Shown: positions 16,915-26,885, counted from the stretch's first letter. The stretch is 40,688 nt of DNA from Candidatus Gastranaerophilales bacterium (GCA_028280605.1 JANQLL010000009.1:1-40688), one strand, 5' to 3'. The notes: generated from the sequence alone by a model not told the origin. Made by a program: numbers and translations.

Positions 16915-18000
16915 ATGAAAGATATGCTGGAAAAAATTAAGAATATAGAAAAAAGTTATATAGAACTCGGGGAAAAATTGTCTGACCCTGAGGTTATACA
17001 GGATTATAAACTTTTTAGAACTCTTTCTAAAAAGAGAAAATCAATGGAAGAGTCTGTTGAAATTTATCATAAATGGCAAGAAGCTGCCGCGGCTCTGAAA
17101 GAAGCTCAAGAACTTATTAAATCTGAGTCTGACGATGAGATGAAGTTATTTTTCCAAAATGAAATTGAAACTTCTCAAGCAACAATGACTGAGCTGGAAG
17201 AGAAAATGCACGTTTTATTACTGCCTAGAGACCCTAATGATGATAAAGACATTATGCTAGAAATTAGAGGTAGTGCGGGTGGAGACGAAGCTAACATATT
17301 CGCGGCTGATTTAATGAGAATGTATTTAAGATATGCTGATAAAAAATCCTGGAAAACTGAAATATTAAGTGAATCAGAAGGTGAATTAGGCGGCATTAGT
17401 GAAGCTGTTATATCCATTCAAGGAGATGCAGTATACAGTAAGCTTAAGTACGAATCAGGTGTTCACAGGGTACAAAGAGTACCATTAACAGAATCTCAGG
17501 GGCGTGTGCATACAAGTACTGCAACTGTTGCAGTTATGCCAGAGGTTGATGAAGTTGAAATTAATATAGATCAAAAAGATTTAGATATATCAACAGCCAG
17601 AGCAGGTGGTGCTGGTGGTCAAAACGTAAACAAAGTTGAAACGGCCGTTAGAATCGTACATAAGCCGACAGGTTTAATGGTTCATTGTACGGAAGAAAGA
17701 AGTCAACTCCAGAACAAAGAAAGAGCTATGCAAATCCTTAAAACAAAGCTCTATGATATGGAACAACAAAAACAAATGCAGGAAATTACTGACTTAAGAA
17801 GGTCTCAAGTTGGAACTGGAGATAGAAGTGAACGAATCAGGACTTATAATTTTCCGCAAGGTAGGTTGACAGATCATCGTATAGGGCAAAACTTAAATGT
17901 AAAACCCGTAATAGAAGGTGATTTAGATGATCTTATTGAAATGCTTGTAATGGCTGACCAAAAAGCAAAACTCGAAAAATTAGCACAAAGCGATGACTAA
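16915..18000 (+). CDS. prfA: Peptide chain release factor 1
   Basis: RF1 reads UAA and UAG stop codons and triggers peptide release. The 361-residue protein has the tripeptide anticodon region in [12 protein letters not shown] (PLT, where many RF1s have PAT or PVT) and the GGQ catalytic motif at about residues 234-236. The surrounding sequence [15 protein letters not shown] is typical. A strong ribosome-binding site (AAGGAG) precedes the ATG. It overlaps prmC by 8 bases, so the factor and the enzyme that methylates its GGQ glutamine are made together. Confidence 0.96.
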   Translation: MKDMLEKIKNIEKSYIELGEKLSDPEVIQDYKLFRTLSKKRKSMEESVEIYHKWQEAAAALKEAQELIKSESDDEMKLFFQNEIETSQATMTELEEKMHVLLLPRDPNDDKDIMLEIRGSAGGDEANIFAADLMRMYLRYADKKSWKTEILSESEGELGGISEAVISIQGDAVYSKLKYESGVHRVQRVPLTESQGRVHTSTATVAVMPEVDEVEINIDQKDLDISTARAGGAGGQNVNKVETAVRIVHKPTGLMVHCTEERSQLQNKERAMQILKTKLYDMEQQKQMQEITDLRRSQVGTGDRSERIRTYNFPQGRLTDHRIGQNLNVKPVIEGDLDDLIEMLVMADQKAKLEKLAQSDD

Positions 18001-18877
18001 TAACAAAACAATTAAAGATATAAGAAAAAATGCTGTTTCCAAACTGATTGGGAGCATTATTTTACTAGAAGAGGCACAAAAAGAAGTTGATATATTGCTA
18101 GAATTTGTTGCGGGGATAAGCAAAAAAGACTTTATAGTTTCACCTGAGCAAGAATTGAGTGATAATCAAGTTGAAAAATTGGAAAACTTAATAAATAAAA
18201 GGATTAAAGATAAAATACCCGTACAATATTTAACTAACCAAGCTTACTTTATGGGCGATGAGTATTTTGTGGATAACAGGGTGCTTATCCCCAGGCCTGA
18301 GACAGAACTTCTTGTTTTAGAGGCTATAAATATTTATTCTGATAATTTTTATTCTAAAAAAGTTAATATTATTGATATTGGAACCGGCTCAGGGTGTATA
18401 ATTTGCGCAATTGCCAAGCATATTAAATCTTCTAATAATATTATTAACTTTTATGCGGCTGATATTTCTGAAGATGCACTGAATGTAGCTAAGCTTAATG
18501 CAAAGCTCCTGAGGCTTAGCTACAAGATTGAATTTATTAAATCTGATTTATTTTCTAGTATTGATGAACAATTTAGTATAATTGTTTCAAATCCTCCTTA
18601 TATACCAATCAGCGAAAAGTCGGATTTGCAGGTTGAAGTTGCAAAGCATGAGCCTGAACAGGCTTTGTTTGCACAGGATGATGAAGGTATTGCTGTTTAC
18701 GCTGAGTTAATAAAGCAGTCTAAAGCTAAGCTGGAGCCTGGCGGGTATTTGCTTTTAGAAATCGGAATTAATCAATCAAATCTTATTAAAGGCTTAATTA
18801 ACAAAAACAATTTGAAATTAATAAAAATAGTTAATGATTTAAGCAATATTGGCAGGGTGGTAATCGCTCAAAACTAA
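17993..18877 (+). CDS. prmC: Release factor glutamine methyltransferase PrmC
   Basis: PrmC methylates the side-chain amide of the GGQ glutamine in release factors, using S-adenosylmethionine. The 294-residue protein has an N-terminal helical release-factor-binding domain and then the methyltransferase fold. Visible motifs are [16 protein letters not shown] (SAM binding), [10 protein letters not shown] and the catalytic NPPYIP. The ATG overlaps the prfA stop as ATGACTAA, a coupled arrangement found in many bacteria. The tail ([11 protein letters not shown]) is the normal end of the family. Confidence 0.95.
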   Translation: MTNNKTIKDIRKNAVSKLIGSIILLEEAQKEVDILLEFVAGISKKDFIVSPEQELSDNQVEKLENLINKRIKDKIPVQYLTNQAYFMGDEYFVDNRVLIPRPETELLVLEAINIYSDNFYSKKVNIIDIGTGSGCIICAIAKHIKSSNNIINFYAADISEDALNVAKLNAKLLRLSYKIEFIKSDLFSSIDEQFSIIVSNPPYIPISEKSDLQVEVAKHEPEQALFAQDDEGIAVYAELIKQSKAKLEPGGYLLLEIGINQSNLIKGLINKNNLKLIKIVNDLSNIGRVVIAQN

Positions 18878-18965
18878 AGGTGTAATTGTTAATTCTATTT
18901 AACGTAGATTTGGCAAAAATATAGAATAATTTTGCTCTATTCTCTGTCATAAAAGTTTTTTAGGC

Positions 18966-21839
18966 TTATATCTTATGCAGGTATAAGTCTTCCAATCCTT
19001 GAATAGCAGTTATACAGGCTTCACAAATTGTAGCATGCTCATCATTTGCCCCTATAGTCTCGGAAAATTTCCAACAGCGTTCGCACTTGACTCCCTTAGA
19101 AGAAACTACATATATTGTATAATATTCTTCTTCGTGTACATTAAGCGCATTATCAACACTTTGACCTTCTTCAAGTATATCAGCCTGAGATGTAATAAAT
19201 ATCGTTGCAAGGTCTTGTTTTGAAGATATTAAATTCTCTTTTAACTGAGTATTACCTTTTACATCTATATAAACGGCTGTTTCTAAAGAGCTACCAATTT
19301 TTTTATCAGCCCTAATAGGCTCAATAGCTTTTGTTACGATTTCTCTTAATTTAAGAATCTCGTTCCACTTGGAATTAATAGCCTCATCAATATATTGTTC
19401 ATTTACTTTTGGCCAGTCAGCAAGCAAGATACTTTCGATGTTAGATTTTTGAGCTTCAGGTATGTACTTCCAAATATCCTCAGCCAAGTGAGGAGTTACA
19501 GGCACTAATAATCTGGTTAATACTTGCAATGTCTCATGAAGTACAGTCTGACAAGCCCTTCTGTTCACAGATTTTTTGCCGGCAGTATATAATCTGTCTT
19601 TTACAATATCTAAGTAGAAAGAACTTAGGTCAACAGCTGCAAAATTTTGTAATAGCTGATAATACTTATAAAATTCATAATTATTAAATGCTTCTGTCAC
19701 CTTCTGAACAAGAATCTGTAATTTATGAAGAGCACATCTGTCAATCTCGTATAGATCCGAATATTCAACGCTATCTTGAGCAGGATTAAAATCAAACAGG
19801 TTGCCTAATAAGAATCTACTGGTATTTCTAACCTTTTTATAGATTTCTACTAATTGTTGAATAATATTTTCACCAATTTTTACGTCATTAGTGTAGTCAA
19901 CACTAGCAACCCATAGCCTTAAAACATCGGCACCATATTTGCTTACAATACTTTGAGGATCAACAACATTTCCAACGCTTTTGCTCATTTTTCGACCGCT
20001 GCCATCAAGTACAAACCCATGTGTTAATACGGATTTATAGGGAGCTTCTCCCTTTGTAGATATGCTAGTAAGTAATGAAGACTGGAACCAACCTCTATGT
20101 TGATCAGAGCCTTCTAAATACATTTCTGCTGGGCTGCCTTTTAGTTCGTCTTTTCTTGCATCTAAAACAGCTGCATGAGTAATACCGCTATCAAACCAAA
20201 CATCCATTATATCTGTTTCTTTTTTCAGATTTGAACTTGAACATTTAGTACAACTAAATCCTTCTGGTAAGATTTCTGCTGCTGAATATTTTGTCCAAGC
20301 ATCAGAGGATTCTTTATCAAATAAATCAGCAACTGTTTTTATTGTTTCATCCGTAATAATGCTTTCATTGCAATCACTACAGTAGAATACAGGAATAGGA
20401 ACACCCCAGGCTCTTTGCCTGCTTATACACCAGTCAGAGCGAGACTCCACCATGTTATAAATTCTTTGATGGTTATTAGACGGTATCCATTGAACAGCAT
20501 CAATTGCGTTTAATGCTTTTTCTCTAAATGCCTCTACATCAACAAACCATTGCTCAGTTGCTCTATAAATAACAGGATTCTTACATCTCCAGCAATGAGG
20601 ATAGCTGTGTTGTATCTCATTATGTCCAAGTAAGGCATCAAGTTCTTTCAATTCTTCAACAATAACTTTGTTAGCTTTATTGTATTTTAATCCTTCGAAT
20701 TTACCGGCTTCTGCCGTAAAGACACCTTTATCAGTAAGTGGGGAAAGAATACCTATTTTATATTTATTTCCAACTTCATAATCTTCAAGCCCATGTCCTG
20801 GTGCGGTGTGTACAGCGCCGGTTCCAGCTTCGGTGGTTACGTGTTCACCTAATATTACTAAACTATCTCTATCGAATAATGGGTGTTTTGCTTTTAAATA
20901 TTCAAGTTTGTCACCGGTTATTGAGCATAGAATGCTAAAAGATTCATCATCCCACTCCATATCTTTTGTAAAGCTTTCTAATAAATCCTTAGCAATTATA
21001 TAAACTTCTTTTTTATCAGTTTTTTGTATTAAAACATACTCTAAGTTAGGGTGTACTGCAATAGCAAGGTTTGCTGGGAATGTCCATGGCGTTGTTGTCC
21101 AGATAACCATGTATAAAGGATTATCCAAATTTAATCCTGCTATTTGATAAGCTTTAAGTGCATTTTTACCTTCTAGTTGAAATTTTACATATATACTATG
21201 AGAAGTATGATCCGCGTATTCTACCTCTGCCTCTGCAAGTGCTGTTTCGCAATCTGCACACCAGTATACAGGTTTTAAGCCTTTATAAATATAGCTGTTT
21301 TTGTGCATTTGTCCAAAAACTCTAATCTGCGTAGCTTCAAACTCAGGATTAATTGTTACATAAGGATGTTCCCAGTCTCCACAGACACCTAATCTTCTAA
21401 AATCTTTCTCTTGACCTTTTAAGTTTTTAAGAGCGAACTCTCTGCATTTTTTTCTTAAAACATGTGGGCTGACTGCTTCTCTACCACCTTTGATGGATTT
21501 AACAACTGCATTTTCTATTGGCAGCCCATGCCCGTCATAGCCAGGCACATATGGGCTATAAAATCCTGCTTGTGTTTTATATTTTATAACTATATCTTTT
21601 AAAATTTTATTTAAAGCTGTTCCTATATGGATTTTATTTGAACTAAGGTAAGGTGGGCCATCATGTAATAAAAATTTGGGAGAATTTTCTCTTTGCTCCA
21701 CTCCTTTTTCATAAATTTTATTATCATCCCAGAATTTTTGAATTTCTATTTCTTTAACAGCCGCATTTGCACGCATTTTAAAGCTAGTTTTAGGTAGATT
21801 CAGAGTGTTTTTATATTCAAATTTTTGTTCTTCACTCAT
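18966..21839 (-). CDS. ileS: Isoleucyl-tRNA synthetase
   Basis: IleRS charges tRNA-Ile and edits valine. The 957-residue protein (from the ATG at 21839) shows LLHDGPPY, then IHIGTALNKILKD in the signature-I position, and the editing domain with WTTTPWTFPANLA. The KMSKSVGNV loop lies near residue 616. A C-terminal zinc-binding segment has CERCWKF and CEAC. This layout is the bacterial type-1 IleRS. Signature I reads H71-I-G-T74 rather than HIGH, so the second histidine is replaced by threonine. The ATG at 21839 matches the usual N-terminus; in-frame ATGs at 21860 and 21896 would add 7 or 19 residues of low-complexity sequence. No T-box leader was seen upstream. Confidence 0.95.
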   Translation of the reverse strand: MSEEQKFEYKNTLNLPKTSFKMRANAAVKEIEIQKFWDDNKIYEKGVEQRENSPKFLLHDGPPYLSSNKIHIGTALNKILKDIVIKYKTQAGFYSPYVPGYDGHGLPIENAVVKSIKGGREAVSPHVLRKKCREFALKNLKGQEKDFRRLGVCGDWEHPYVTINPEFEATQIRVFGQMHKNSYIYKGLKPVYWCADCETALAEAEVEYADHTSHSIYVKFQLEGKNALKAYQIAGLNLDNPLYMVIWTTTPWTFPANLAIAVHPNLEYVLIQKTDKKEVYIIAKDLLESFTKDMEWDDESFSILCSITGDKLEYLKAKHPLFDRDSLVILGEHVTTEAGTGAVHTAPGHGLEDYEVGNKYKIGILSPLTDKGVFTAEAGKFEGLKYNKANKVIVEELKELDALLGHNEIQHSYPHCWRCKNPVIYRATEQWFVDVEAFREKALNAIDAVQWIPSNNHQRIYNMVESRSDWCISRQRAWGVPIPVFYCSDCNESIITDETIKTVADLFDKESSDAWTKYSAAEILPEGFSCTKCSSSNLKKETDIMDVWFDSGITHAAVLDARKDELKGSPAEMYLEGSDQHRGWFQSSLLTSISTKGEAPYKSVLTHGFVLDGSGRKMSKSVGNVVDPQSIVSKYGADVLRLWVASVDYTNDVKIGENIIQQLVEIYKKVRNTSRFLLGNLFDFNPAQDSVEYSDLYEIDRCALHKLQILVQKVTEAFNNYEFYKYYQLLQNFAAVDLSSFYLDIVKDRLYTAGKKSVNRRACQTVLHETLQVLTRLLVPVTPHLAEDIWKYIPEAQKSNIESILLADWPKVNEQYIDEAINSKWNEILKLREIVTKAIEPIRADKKIGSSLETAVYIDVKGNTQLKENLISSKQDLATIFITSQADILEEGQSVDNALNVHEEEYYTIYVVSSKGVKCERCWKFSETIGANDEHATICEACITAIQGLEDLYLHKI

Positions 21840-21965
21840 TTGTTTTTCCTTTTCTCCCATTGTCTGTATAGTGTACAACCCATATAATTTTATCATAATA
21901 ATAATTTAATTTTAGTTTTCTTTTCTAAAAAAACTAATAATCTAAAAGCTGTATATAATTTTATA

Positions 21966-23681
21966 TTATTTGCGGCTTTCAACTTCCTTTTCATTCTTTT
22001 CGGCGGGTTTTATGCATGGTAGTGTTACAAAGAAGGTTGTACCGACATTTTCTTCGGATTCAAAGTTTATATGTCCATCCATTTTCTCTAACATTGCTTT
22101 ACATAGATTTAAGCCCAACCCTGAACCTTTTTTCTTTCTATTTGATGTTTTTGACTGAGAAAATTTTTGGAAAATTTTAGACTTAAATTCCTCAGGAACA
22201 CCTGGTCCATGGTCTTTTACAGTAAATGTAACTTTGCCGTCGTCGCGTTGAAATATATTTAGCTCTACATCTGTATTAGGATATGAAAATTTTGCTGCAT
22301 TGGATAATAAATTAGTAACTATCTGAATTAATCTGTTCTTATCTGCAAAAATAGTAACAGTTGGGGCATTTTTTCGTAATACATATTTTATATTAAATTG
22401 TTCAGCGTAGTTTTGGGTAGAAAATATTGTATAATTAATAATCTCATTAAGATTGAGCTCTTGTATATCAAACTCCATTTTACCTGCAGCTATTTTTTCT
22501 ATATCAAGAATATCACTTGTAAGATCTATGAGTCTTTCACTATTTTCATGAGCTATATTAACCAGATTATGAGCTTGCGAATTAAATGCTTCGCTATATT
22601 GGTTTAATAAAAGATGCAAAGCTCCTTTTATTGAAGTTAAAGGCGTTCTTAATTCATGATTAACCATTGAAATAAAATTATTTTTTATTGCATCTTCTTC
22701 TTTTCTTTTTGTTATATCAAAGAATGTGATAATATATTTAGTCTTTCCTTCAAATCGTATCTTTTTGATGATTACTTCTGCAGGAAAGCTTGAGCCGTCT
22801 TTTTTTACAACATCAAGCTCAGATCTTGTTTCTATACTCCTATGTACTTCACATTTTTCGCTTAAAAAACTACACTGCTCACAGTTTTTACAAATATTAC
22901 TTAAATCCATTAAAGAATAAACTTTTTTACCTTGAATTTCTTCAAGATCATAGTCAAAGACAGTCCTAAATGTGTTATTTAAATACTCAATTGAAAAATC
23001 TTCATCAAATATTAACAAGCAATAACTTAAGCTATTTATAATAGTATTTAATAAATTTTTATTATTTTTTTCCTCTTTAATTAAAAAAAACATTCCAGTG
23101 GAAATAATAATAATAAAATAGACACAAAAGCTTGATATCAAAATTAAGTAATTTTTTATTTTATCATTTATTTGTTGAGAGATCTTACCGGTGAGAAAAA
23201 CAATTTCCTCTGTAATTATGTCTCCCATCACTTGTAGCTCTTTAAAACTATATTGGTAGGCAAGTGTTCCTTTATTTGTATTGTATCCTGTTATTATTTT
23301 ATTGCTGTTTTCATAAAACTGCATATACATGTCCGACAAGTTATTTGTCAGTTCCGGATTATTCTGAGCCAATTTATCAATTAAAAATCGAGTTCTATTT
23401 ACTTTTCTCCGAGCTTTAACTAAATAAACTTCATCCCCGGAAATAGTACTCATATCAACATATCTTTTTATTTCAGCTATATTACGATTTACTAAATCCA
23501 GACTTCTTGTATAATTATTCTTATCAATTATATCAAAATAATTCTGCAATAATATAAAAAAAGAAGATGCCATTAGAATAAATAATATAATTAACAAGCC
23601 TGGAAATATAAATTTCTTTATATTCCCCCTTTGTTTAAAAATATGAGATGATAAATTTTTGTTTAGTGTATTATCTTCCAT
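21966..23681 (-). CDS. Membrane sensor histidine kinase with cysteine-rich PAS domain
   Basis: The 571-residue protein has a first membrane helix (about 24-46), an extracytoplasmic helical domain of about 130 residues, and a second helix (about 178-202). A PAS domain follows (about 210-330), then HisKA with phospho-acceptor H342 in MVNHELRTPLTS, and a HATPase domain with NLLSNAAKFS, DHGPGVPEEF and GSGLGLNLCK. The PAS domain holds a cluster C-X2-C-X2-C-X6-C followed by a nearby His (about residues 262-279), which could bind a metal or Fe-S centre or act as a thiol switch. No response regulator is next to it, so the partner is elsewhere. The signal is unknown. It may share a transcript with ileS downstream. 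Confidence 0.9.
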   Translation of the reverse strand: MEDNTLNKNLSSHIFKQRGNIKKFIFPGLLIILFILMASSFFILLQNYFDIIDKNNYTRSLDLVNRNIAEIKRYVDMSTISGDEVYLVKARRKVNRTRFLIDKLAQNNPELTNNLSDMYMQFYENSNKIITGYNTNKGTLAYQYSFKELQVMGDIITEEIVFLTGKISQQINDKIKNYLILISSFCVYFIIIISTGMFFLIKEEKNNKNLLNTIINSLSYCLLIFDEDFSIEYLNNTFRTVFDYDLEEIQGKKVYSLMDLSNICKNCEQCSFLSEKCEVHRSIETRSELDVVKKDGSSFPAEVIIKKIRFEGKTKYIITFFDITKRKEEDAIKNNFISMVNHELRTPLTSIKGALHLLLNQYSEAFNSQAHNLVNIAHENSERLIDLTSDILDIEKIAAGKMEFDIQELNLNEIINYTIFSTQNYAEQFNIKYVLRKNAPTVTIFADKNRLIQIVTNLLSNAAKFSYPNTDVELNIFQRDDGKVTFTVKDHGPGVPEEFKSKIFQKFSQSKTSNRKKKGSGLGLNLCKAMLEKMDGHINFESEENVGTTFFVTLPCIKPAEKNEKEVESRK

Positions 23682-23821
23682 ATTTTATAAAACTCCAATT
23701 TAATCAACATTTTGCTTGTCAACCATATTATACTATATTTATTCGATATTGAATATATGTATTTTATATGGCATCTAACTGTTTATATTATCTTTTAATC
23801 TTATATTTCAAGGAGATCAAT

Positions 23822-23992
23822 ATGAAAAATAAAATTAAAAGATTATTTGAAGCCGCGGGATTTAAAGATATCTTAAACAAAGGTGTAGACAAATTTAAAG
23901 GTTTAAGGTCTTACACAGAAGGCTTGGATAAAGCCTTCTGTGGTGCAGAATTAGACCTTGGGTCACAAGACTATGAATTAATTGAAATTTAA
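23822..23992 (+). CDS. Small hypothetical protein (56 aa)
   Basis: The ATG at 23822 is preceded by a very good ribosome-binding site (AAGGAGATC). The 56-residue product is basic at the N-terminus and acidic at the C-terminus, with an amphipathic first half (KNKIKRLFEAAGFKDIL) and a YELIEI ending. There are no membrane segments. A strong terminator hairpin follows directly, which supports an independent small gene. I do not recognise the family. Confidence 0.6.
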   Translation: MKNKIKRLFEAAGFKDILNKGVDKFKGLRSYTEGLDKAFCGAELDLGSQDYELIEI

Positions 23993-24020
23993 CTAATTCA
24001 TAATAACAAGTATTAAAAAA

Positions 24021-24053
24021 GTATCCGACTTAGTGTTGACCGGATATTTTTTT
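24021..24053. terminator. Bidirectional terminator
   Basis: The stem TATCCG/CGGATA (24022-24027 and 24041-24046) is preceded by an A-run and followed by a T-run. It can therefore stop both the small gene on the plus strand and the minus-strand gene ending at 24058. Confidence 0.7.
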
Positions 24054-24057
24054 AATT

Positions 24058-24342
24058 TTAGGCTTCAAAATTATTAGCCCCGGTTTTATTATTATAAGCT
24101 GGTAACTTACAAGAAACTGCGGCTATTAATCTATTTACTTCCGTACTTCCCATAACGATTTCAAGGATCATGTTGGGGTTGATTAATATTGACTTTGAAT
24201 AATCCAATGACTCTCTATCAATGACATCAAACTCCACATAATCATGTCCGACAAATTTAATTTTTCCGTACTCTGCAGAAGTATCCCATGTCATAAATAC
24301 AATTTTACTCTCTAAGGACTTAAGTTTTTCTGATAAATACAT
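24058..24342 (-). CDS. Hypothetical protein, possibly a small beta-barrel
   Basis: This 94-residue protein has a short N-terminal helix (LSEKLKSLESK) followed by a run of predicted strands (IVFMTWD, YGKIKFVGHDYVEFDVID, SILINPNMILEIV). The GKIKFVGHDYVEF segment recalls the Sm-like or small beta-barrel proteins that bind RNA or act in complexes, but this is only a visual resemblance and no family is assigned. The last 25 residues are low-complexity. It is a single minus-strand gene between a bidirectional terminator and the ferritin promoter region. Confidence 0.6.
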   Translation of the reverse strand: MYLSEKLKSLESKIVFMTWDTSAEYGKIKFVGHDYVEFDVIDRESLDYSKSILINPNMILEIVMGSTEVNRLIAAVSCKLPAYNNKTGANNFEA

Positions 24343-24557
24343 TATTAATCTTTCACTCTATTTCCACTAGCCAAACCTACTCTTTATAGTATTATACACA
24401 ATAAACCTGATAATTTTTACTTTAAGCAAAATATTTTAATAATTCTACACGACATTTTCTAGGGTAAAGAAAAAGAATTAGAAAATTGGAGATTGGCTAA
24501 ATCAATTTTTCCTTTTTAAATACAAAATAAGCTATGAATTTTAAAAAAGGAAAAATT

Positions 24558-25049
24558 ATGTTAAACAAAGATATTGAAAAAAAATTAAATGATCAATTAA
24601 ATTGTGAATTTTATTCATCATATTTGTACATGTCAATGGCGATTCACTTTGACCATTATAATTTTAAAGGCTTTTCTAATTGGATGAAGCAGCAGGCTCA
24701 AGAAGAACTTACCCACGCTGACAAAATTTATAGTTATTTAAATGCGCAAGGGGCTAAAATAGAACTGCTAGAAATAGGAAAGCCTAAAAATCATTGGGAA
24801 TCGGCATTAGAAGTATTTAAAGATGCCCTTAATCATGAAAAACATGTAACTAAAAATATTCATGAATTAACAAACATGGCTATAGATACAAAAGATCATC
24901 CTACAAATATCTTTTTACAAGAATTTGTAACAGAACAGGTTGAAGAAGAAAGCTCTCTTGAAGAAATAATACAAAAATTGAAACTTATTAAAGATAATAT
25001 TAATGGACTTTACTGTATGGACAGGGCGTTAGGTGCCAGAACCCATTAA
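24558..25049 (+). CDS. ftnA: Ferritin (non-haem bacterial type)
   Basis: This 163-residue four-helix ferritin stores iron as a mineral core in a 24-mer. The ferroxidase residues are visible in NCEFYSSYLYMSMAIHF (first Glu and Tyr), in QQAQEELTHADKIYSYL (Glu and His) and in VTEQVEEESSLEEII (Glu/Gln). There is no haem-ligand methionine at the bacterioferritin position that I can recognise, and no Dps-type N-terminus. The ATG at 24558 has AAGGA upstream; an in-frame ATG at 24534 would lengthen it by 8 residues but lacks a good site. No clear Fur box was found in the 215-base spacer. It stands alone, convergent with queE. Confidence 0.93.
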   Translation: MLNKDIEKKLNDQLNCEFYSSYLYMSMAIHFDHYNFKGFSNWMKQQAQEELTHADKIYSYLNAQGAKIELLEIGKPKNHWESALEVFKDALNHEKHVTKNIHELTNMAIDTKDHPTNIFLQEFVTEQVEEESSLEEIIQKLKLIKDNINGLYCMDRALGARTH

Positions 25050-25057
25050 TTATATTC

Positions 25058-25810
25058 TTATAAAACATTTAAAAACTTATGAACTTGGGGAATAAGCCTA
25101 ACATCGGATAAATCTTGTAAAAATTGTGACTGTAAATTAATTAACTCATCTGAACTTAAAACTAAATCTTTATCATTTGTAGAAACAGGTTGCAAAATAA
25201 GCGAAACCTGTTTTTCTATTAGCTTTATAAAATTACATGCCTGCTTTATCTCTTTTTCTGAAATGTTTTTTGTAACAACTGTTTTTACAAAGATTTCTTT
25301 ATTATTATCCAAGCATATATTTATAAAATCACGATGTTTTTCCCATAATACAGGTTGATTTGTAGATGATTCCAATTTTAAATCCATAGAAATAATATTA
25401 ACGTTTTTTATTACTTGTTGCAATCTATCCGGTAATGTCCCATTTGTTTCTAAATAAAATTTTATTTTATGATTATGACTATTTATTATTTCTATAAAAT
25501 TATTTATAAAATCTTGCCATAATAAAGGCTCACCGCCTGTAAAGCTTATACTATGATGAAAATCACTAAACAAAACCTTAATTTTATTATATAACTCTAT
25601 TGGGCTTACAGGATTTTTTATCTTTTCAATATTATTATTAATTATTAAATTTATATAATCAGCTTTTTCAAAATCCGTATCGCAATATGCACAGTTAAGA
25701 TTGCAATCTGAAAAACGTATAAAAATCTGTTTATAACCTATATAAGGTCCTTCACCTTGAATAGAGCTAAATATCTCTATAATATCGGCGTGATTGTTTT
25801 TGTTATTCAT
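25058..25810 (-). CDS. queE: 7-carboxy-7-deazaguanine synthase (radical SAM)
   Basis: QueE makes 7-carboxy-7-deazaguanine from 6-carboxytetrahydropterin in the queuosine (tRNA) pathway. The 250-residue protein begins with IIEIFSSIQGEGPYIGY, the usual QueE N-terminus. The Fe-S cysteines are C36, C40 and C43 (CNLNCAYC), followed by DTDF, and SFTGGEPLLW binds SAM. The ATG at 25810 overlaps the dnaJ-like stop by 8 bases (ATGAATAA), so it is coupled to that gene. A start at 25858 is in frame but lies wholly within dnaJ. Other queuosine genes are not in the window. Its pairing with a DnaJ-like gene is unusual. Confidence 0.88.
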   Translation of the reverse strand: MNNKNNHADIIEIFSSIQGEGPYIGYKQIFIRFSDCNLNCAYCDTDFEKADYINLIINNNIEKIKNPVSPIELYNKIKVLFSDFHHSISFTGGEPLLWQDFINNFIEIINSHNHKIKFYLETNGTLPDRLQQVIKNVNIISMDLKLESSTNQPVLWEKHRDFINICLDNNKEIFVKTVVTKNISEKEIKQACNFIKLIEKQVSLILQPVSTNDKDLVLSSDELINLQSQFLQDLSDVRLIPQVHKFLNVL

Positions 25811-26885
25811 CAAATAAACTTTCTCTGGGATTATATTCTCTTGCCTCGGCAAGTTCATGATAAAGTTCTTTTTCTTGTTTAGTCAAGTTTTTAGGTATTT
25901 CTATCTTAACAATAACAAATTGATCACCTTTTTTATTTGTTTTAGAGTCTTTTAAACCTTGTGCGATCAATCTAAACTTTTGTCCTGAAACAGTTTCCGG
26001 TGGTATTTTAATAACTACGCTTCCATCTGTAGTAGGAACTTTGAATTCTGCACCTAGTGCAGCTTCACTTGGGGTTATGGGGATTTCGCAAGTTACGTCA
26101 TTTTTATCAAATTTAAATAAAGTACTTTTTTGCACTTTAACTACCAAATATAAATCGCCGTTTTCCCCTCCATTTATTCCTTTATTACCTTCTCCTGATA
26201 TTTTTATTTTAGAGTTATTTTTAACCCCAGCCGGGATTTTAACATTTAATTTTTTATGAGTAGTTAATTCACCGTTTCCTTCACAGGTCATACAGGGTAA
26301 ATCATTTATTAAACGCTTACCATCACACTTTTTACATTTTTCAGTGTGGAGAATATTTATTTTTCGAACTGTACCATTATGAGATTCTGCAGCACTTATA
26401 GTTACATCTGTATATATATCCTCCCCCTTTATCGGCTTTTGTTTTTTTGATTTTGGAGGGTCTTCTTTTTTCGATTTACTGCTAGCTTTCTTCTTTTCTT
26501 CCTCAGCCTCCCCCTTGAACATCCCACCTAAAAGATCAGAAAAGAATCCTTTTTCCTTCTCTGGATCTTTTGTTTTTTGTGTATCTGTAGTTTTTTGATG
26601 ATTATAAGCCTGCTTTGCCTGTTCTTTTTTTTGCTTAGGGGCTGAATGCTTATTTACATTATATCCGTTTGATAAGTCATATTTTTTTCTTGACTCATGA
26701 TTACCCAGAATATCGTAAGCTTCACCTATTTCTTTAAATTTTTCTTCGCATATTTTGTTTCCGGGATTAACATCAGGGTGATATTTCTTGGCAAGATTGC
26801 GATATGCGGTTTTAATCTCTTGCACAGTGGCTGAAGGGTTGACTCCAAGTGTTTTATAATAATTTTTTGATTTAGGTGAGTGCAT
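25803..26885 (-). CDS. dnaJ: DnaJ-like co-chaperone with a single zinc centre
   Basis: DnaJ proteins deliver clients to DnaK and stimulate its ATPase. The 360-residue protein has a J domain with HPD at residues 36-38. A long charged Lys/Glu-rich linker follows (about 70-160) in place of the Gly/Phe segment. Then come only two CXXC-type knuckles (CKKCDGK and CMTCEGNGEL), instead of the four CXXCXGXG repeats of type-I DnaJ. The C-terminal substrate-binding domains are present (KIPAGVKNNSKIKISGEG and later KIPPETVSGQKFRL). It is thus intermediate between DnaJ and CbpA. The gene symbol is approximate. It overlaps queE downstream and has a 256-base upstream region containing AT-rich repeats. Confidence 0.87.
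   Translation of the reverse strand: MHSPKSKNYYKTLGVNPSATVQEIKTAYRNLAKKYHPDVNPGNKICEEKFKEIGEAYDILGNHESRKKYDLSNGYNVNKHSAPKQKKEQAKQAYNHQKTTDTQKTKDPEKEKGFFSDLLGGMFKGEAEEEKKKASSKSKKEDPPKSKKQKPIKGEDIYTDVTISAAESHNGTVRKINILHTEKCKKCDGKRLINDLPCMTCEGNGELTTHKKLNVKIPAGVKNNSKIKISGEGNKGINGGENGDLYLVVKVQKSTLFKFDKNDVTCEIPITPSEAALGAEFKVPTTDGSVVIKIPPETVSGQKFRLIAQGLKDSKTNKKGDQFVIVKIEIPKNLTKQEKELYHELAEAREYNPRESLFDE

Noticed and set aside
21840..21965. T-box or other leader before ileS
   Set aside because: No specifier-loop or antiterminator consensus was seen in the short spacer.
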